From Burkholderiales bacterium (GTDB lineage Bacteria; Pseudomonadota; Gammaproteobacteria; Burkholderiales; SG8-39): DNA of 5,863 nucleotides. This document shows positions 4,818 to 5,863 of this stretch, piece by piece (positions within the stretch are counted from its first letter, which is position 1; the number at the start of each line of letters is the position of its first letter). The notes under the pieces are model-generated. The model saw only the letters and a list, made by a program, of their open reading frames with translations. It ran no database searches and was not told where the DNA came from. The position numbers and the translations under genes were made by a program. The DNA lies in assembly GCA_016649475.1 (NCBI GenBank), contig JAENXP010000179.1, forward strand, positions 1-5,863. The letters run 5' to 3'.

Positions 4818-5863
4818 TCAAGTTCGTCCGTCGCTGCGGCGGCGTATCCACAGCCCCACCGCCAGCACGCTGATAATCGGTCCGGCCGAGGCCATTGCCA
4901 GAATGCCGAAACCCTCCATGGCCCCTACTGCCTTGCTCAGTCCGATACCGAGCGCGAGCACGAGCGGAACCGTCACCGGGCCGGTCGTGACGCCGGCGCT
5001 GTCCCAGGCCAGGCTCACGTATTCGTCGATCGACAGCACGGTGCCTACGAGCGCCACGGAGTAGGCCCCGAGCAGCAACGGCAGCATGGGCCACTGAAAA
5101 ATGATCTTGGCCACACCCAGCGCGGTGCCCAGCGCCACGCCGACGGCTACGGAGCGGATCAGCAGCCGTCTGGGGAAGGCCCCGTTGGTGAGGTTTTCCA
5201 CCGTTACGCCCATGGCGCTGAGCGCTGGCTCTGCCACCGTCGCGCCGTATCCGATCGTGGCGGCAAACAGCAGGGTCAGGGACACGCCGAAGGGATAGGG
5301 GTAGAGCGGCGTGCCGCCATTGACTGAGTGAAACGCCGAAGGAACGACTTTGCCGGCCTGCTCGCCCAACGGGATCAGGCCTATCGTCAGTCCGAGATTG
5401 AACAGGGTCATGCCGAGCACGGCCATCACCACGCCGTAGACAACGACCTGGCGACGCGCAAGCTTTTCTCCGAGCACGAATCGTTGCGCCAGCCACAACA
5501 ACAGGATGAGCGGCGCAATTGCTCGAAACGACGCCAATATCTCCGCCACCGGCGTCCTGTCCCACCACGCGGCTGCGCCATCGGCGCCGACTATCGCCGG
5601 CAGGACTGCAGGATCAGGCACTTCCGCCACCAGGCCGGCAGCGACCAGGATGACCGCCATCGCCGGAAACAGCGAGGCCAGCGTGACTATGCCGAACCCC
5701 GAGAGAGGATTGTCCTGCCGGCCCGCAGCGGCAGAGACTCCGATCCCAAGCGCAAGCACCAGCGGCACCGTCACCGGTCCGGTGGTGATCGCGCCGCAGT
5801 CCCAGGCCAGCCCTAGGATGGGCGCCAGACGCGGATCGAGACCGGCATAGATGGAAGCAGCGA
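4818..5863 (-). CDS. DUF1538 multi-spanning membrane protein, C-terminal part
   Basis: Seen: an open frame entering from the right edge and ending at TGA (4818-4820), giving 347 residues without the N-terminus. It is very hydrophobic, with roughly nine to ten membrane segments. The block TTGPVTVPLVLALGIG occurs twice, around residues 18-41 and 284-307, preceded by LAWD each time; 20 of 24 aligned residues are identical. Between them lie GLTIGLIPLGEQAG (157-170) and GYGATVAEPAL (204-214), which I recognise as typical of the DUF1538 family. Known: the family is about 500 residues long with two related halves, and its biochemical function is not established to my knowledge. Inference: the duplicated Gly/Pro/Thr-rich hairpin may line a transport path, as in other inverted- or tandem-repeat transporters. 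A GTG at 5772-5774 could look like a start, but the family motif continues upstream of it to the window edge. It leads an operon with two PII-like genes, its probable regulators. Confidence 0.88.
   Translation of the reverse strand, partial: AASIYAGLDPRLAPILGLAWDCGAITTGPVTVPLVLALGIGVSAAAGRQDNPLSGFGIVTLASLFPAMAVILVAAGLVAEVPDPAVLPAIVGADGAAAWWDRTPVAEILASFRAIAPLILLLWLAQRFVLGEKLARRQVVVYGVVMAVLGMTLFNLGLTIGLIPLGEQAGKVVPSAFHSVNGGTPLYPYPFGVSLTLLFAATIGYGATVAEPALSAMGVTVENLTNGAFPRRLLIRSVAVGVALGTALGVAKIIFQWPMLPLLLGAYSVALVGTVLSIDEYVSLAWDSAGVTTGPVTVPLVLALGIGLSKAVGAMEGFGILAMASAGPIISVLAVGLWIRRRSDGRT
4941..5010 (-). repeat. Intragenic direct repeat, downstream copy (DUF1538 second half)
   Basis: These 70 bases match 5739-5808 at about 58 of 70 positions without gaps, counted by eye. 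They encode residues 284-307, the second LAWD...TTGPVTVPLVLALGIG block. The copy reflects the internal duplication of the DUF1538 protein and is not a separate element. Confidence 0.8.
5739..5808 (-). repeat. Intragenic direct repeat, upstream copy (DUF1538 first half)
   Basis: This is the partner of 4941-5010, in the same orientation and about 798 bases away. It encodes residues 18-41 of the visible part, the first LAWD...TTGPVTVPLVLALGIG block. Only four residues differ between the two translated blocks (CGAI against SAGV). Confidence 0.8.

Noticed and set aside
4789..5568. A 259-codon minus-strand open frame
   Set aside because: It is another frame of the DUF1538 gene with Arg-rich, non-hydrophobic translation, while the adopted frame has membrane helices and family motifs.
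5772..5774. GTG as the start of the DUF1538 gene
   Set aside because: It falls in the middle of the conserved TTGPVTVP block. The frame continues upstream to the window edge with matching family sequence, so the gene is truncated by the window.

Overview
This is a GC-rich bacterial window (clearly above 60% G+C by eye) with dense, low-overlap coding. The window suggests a proteobacterium, most likely a gammaproteobacterium. That is inferred from the giant NAD-dependent glutamate dehydrogenase combined with the codon character, and I did not recognise a species. There are five protein genes and no RNA genes, mobile elements or CRISPR arrays.

Layout. (1) Positions 1-2266, minus strand: the N-terminal 755 residues of the ~180 kDa-class NAD-dependent glutamate dehydrogenase. 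The frame stays open to the left edge, so the catalytic half lies outside. (2) Positions 2267-2575: a divergent intergenic region of about 309 bases. It holds the glutamate dehydrogenase ribosome binding site, three short palindromes of the form TTGC-N(1 or 3)-GCAA and a weak promoter candidate. (3) Positions 2576-4057, plus strand: a 12-helix major facilitator superfamily (MFS) transporter starting at TTG. (4) Positions 4054-5863, minus strand: three genes that look like one operon. Transcription enters from the right edge through a DUF1538 multi-spanning membrane protein (C-terminal 347 residues present). It is followed after 25 bases by a small PII-like protein, and then, with an 8-base overlap, by a second, diverged PII-like protein. 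The last gene runs convergently into the MFS gene and their stop codons overlap.

How they may work together. The right-hand operon is the most interesting part. An uncharacterised, internally duplicated membrane protein is tightly linked to two tandem PII-superfamily proteins, neither with a recognisable canonical PII T-loop or B-loop. Small trimeric PII-type proteins encoded beside a transporter commonly gate that transporter (GlnK with AmtB, SbtB with SbtA). The natural inference is a DUF1538 transporter or channel controlled by a pair of PII-like sensors, with unknown substrate and ligand. The nearby glutamate dehydrogenase gives a loose nitrogen and amino-acid theme, but it is separately transcribed and the link is only suggestive.
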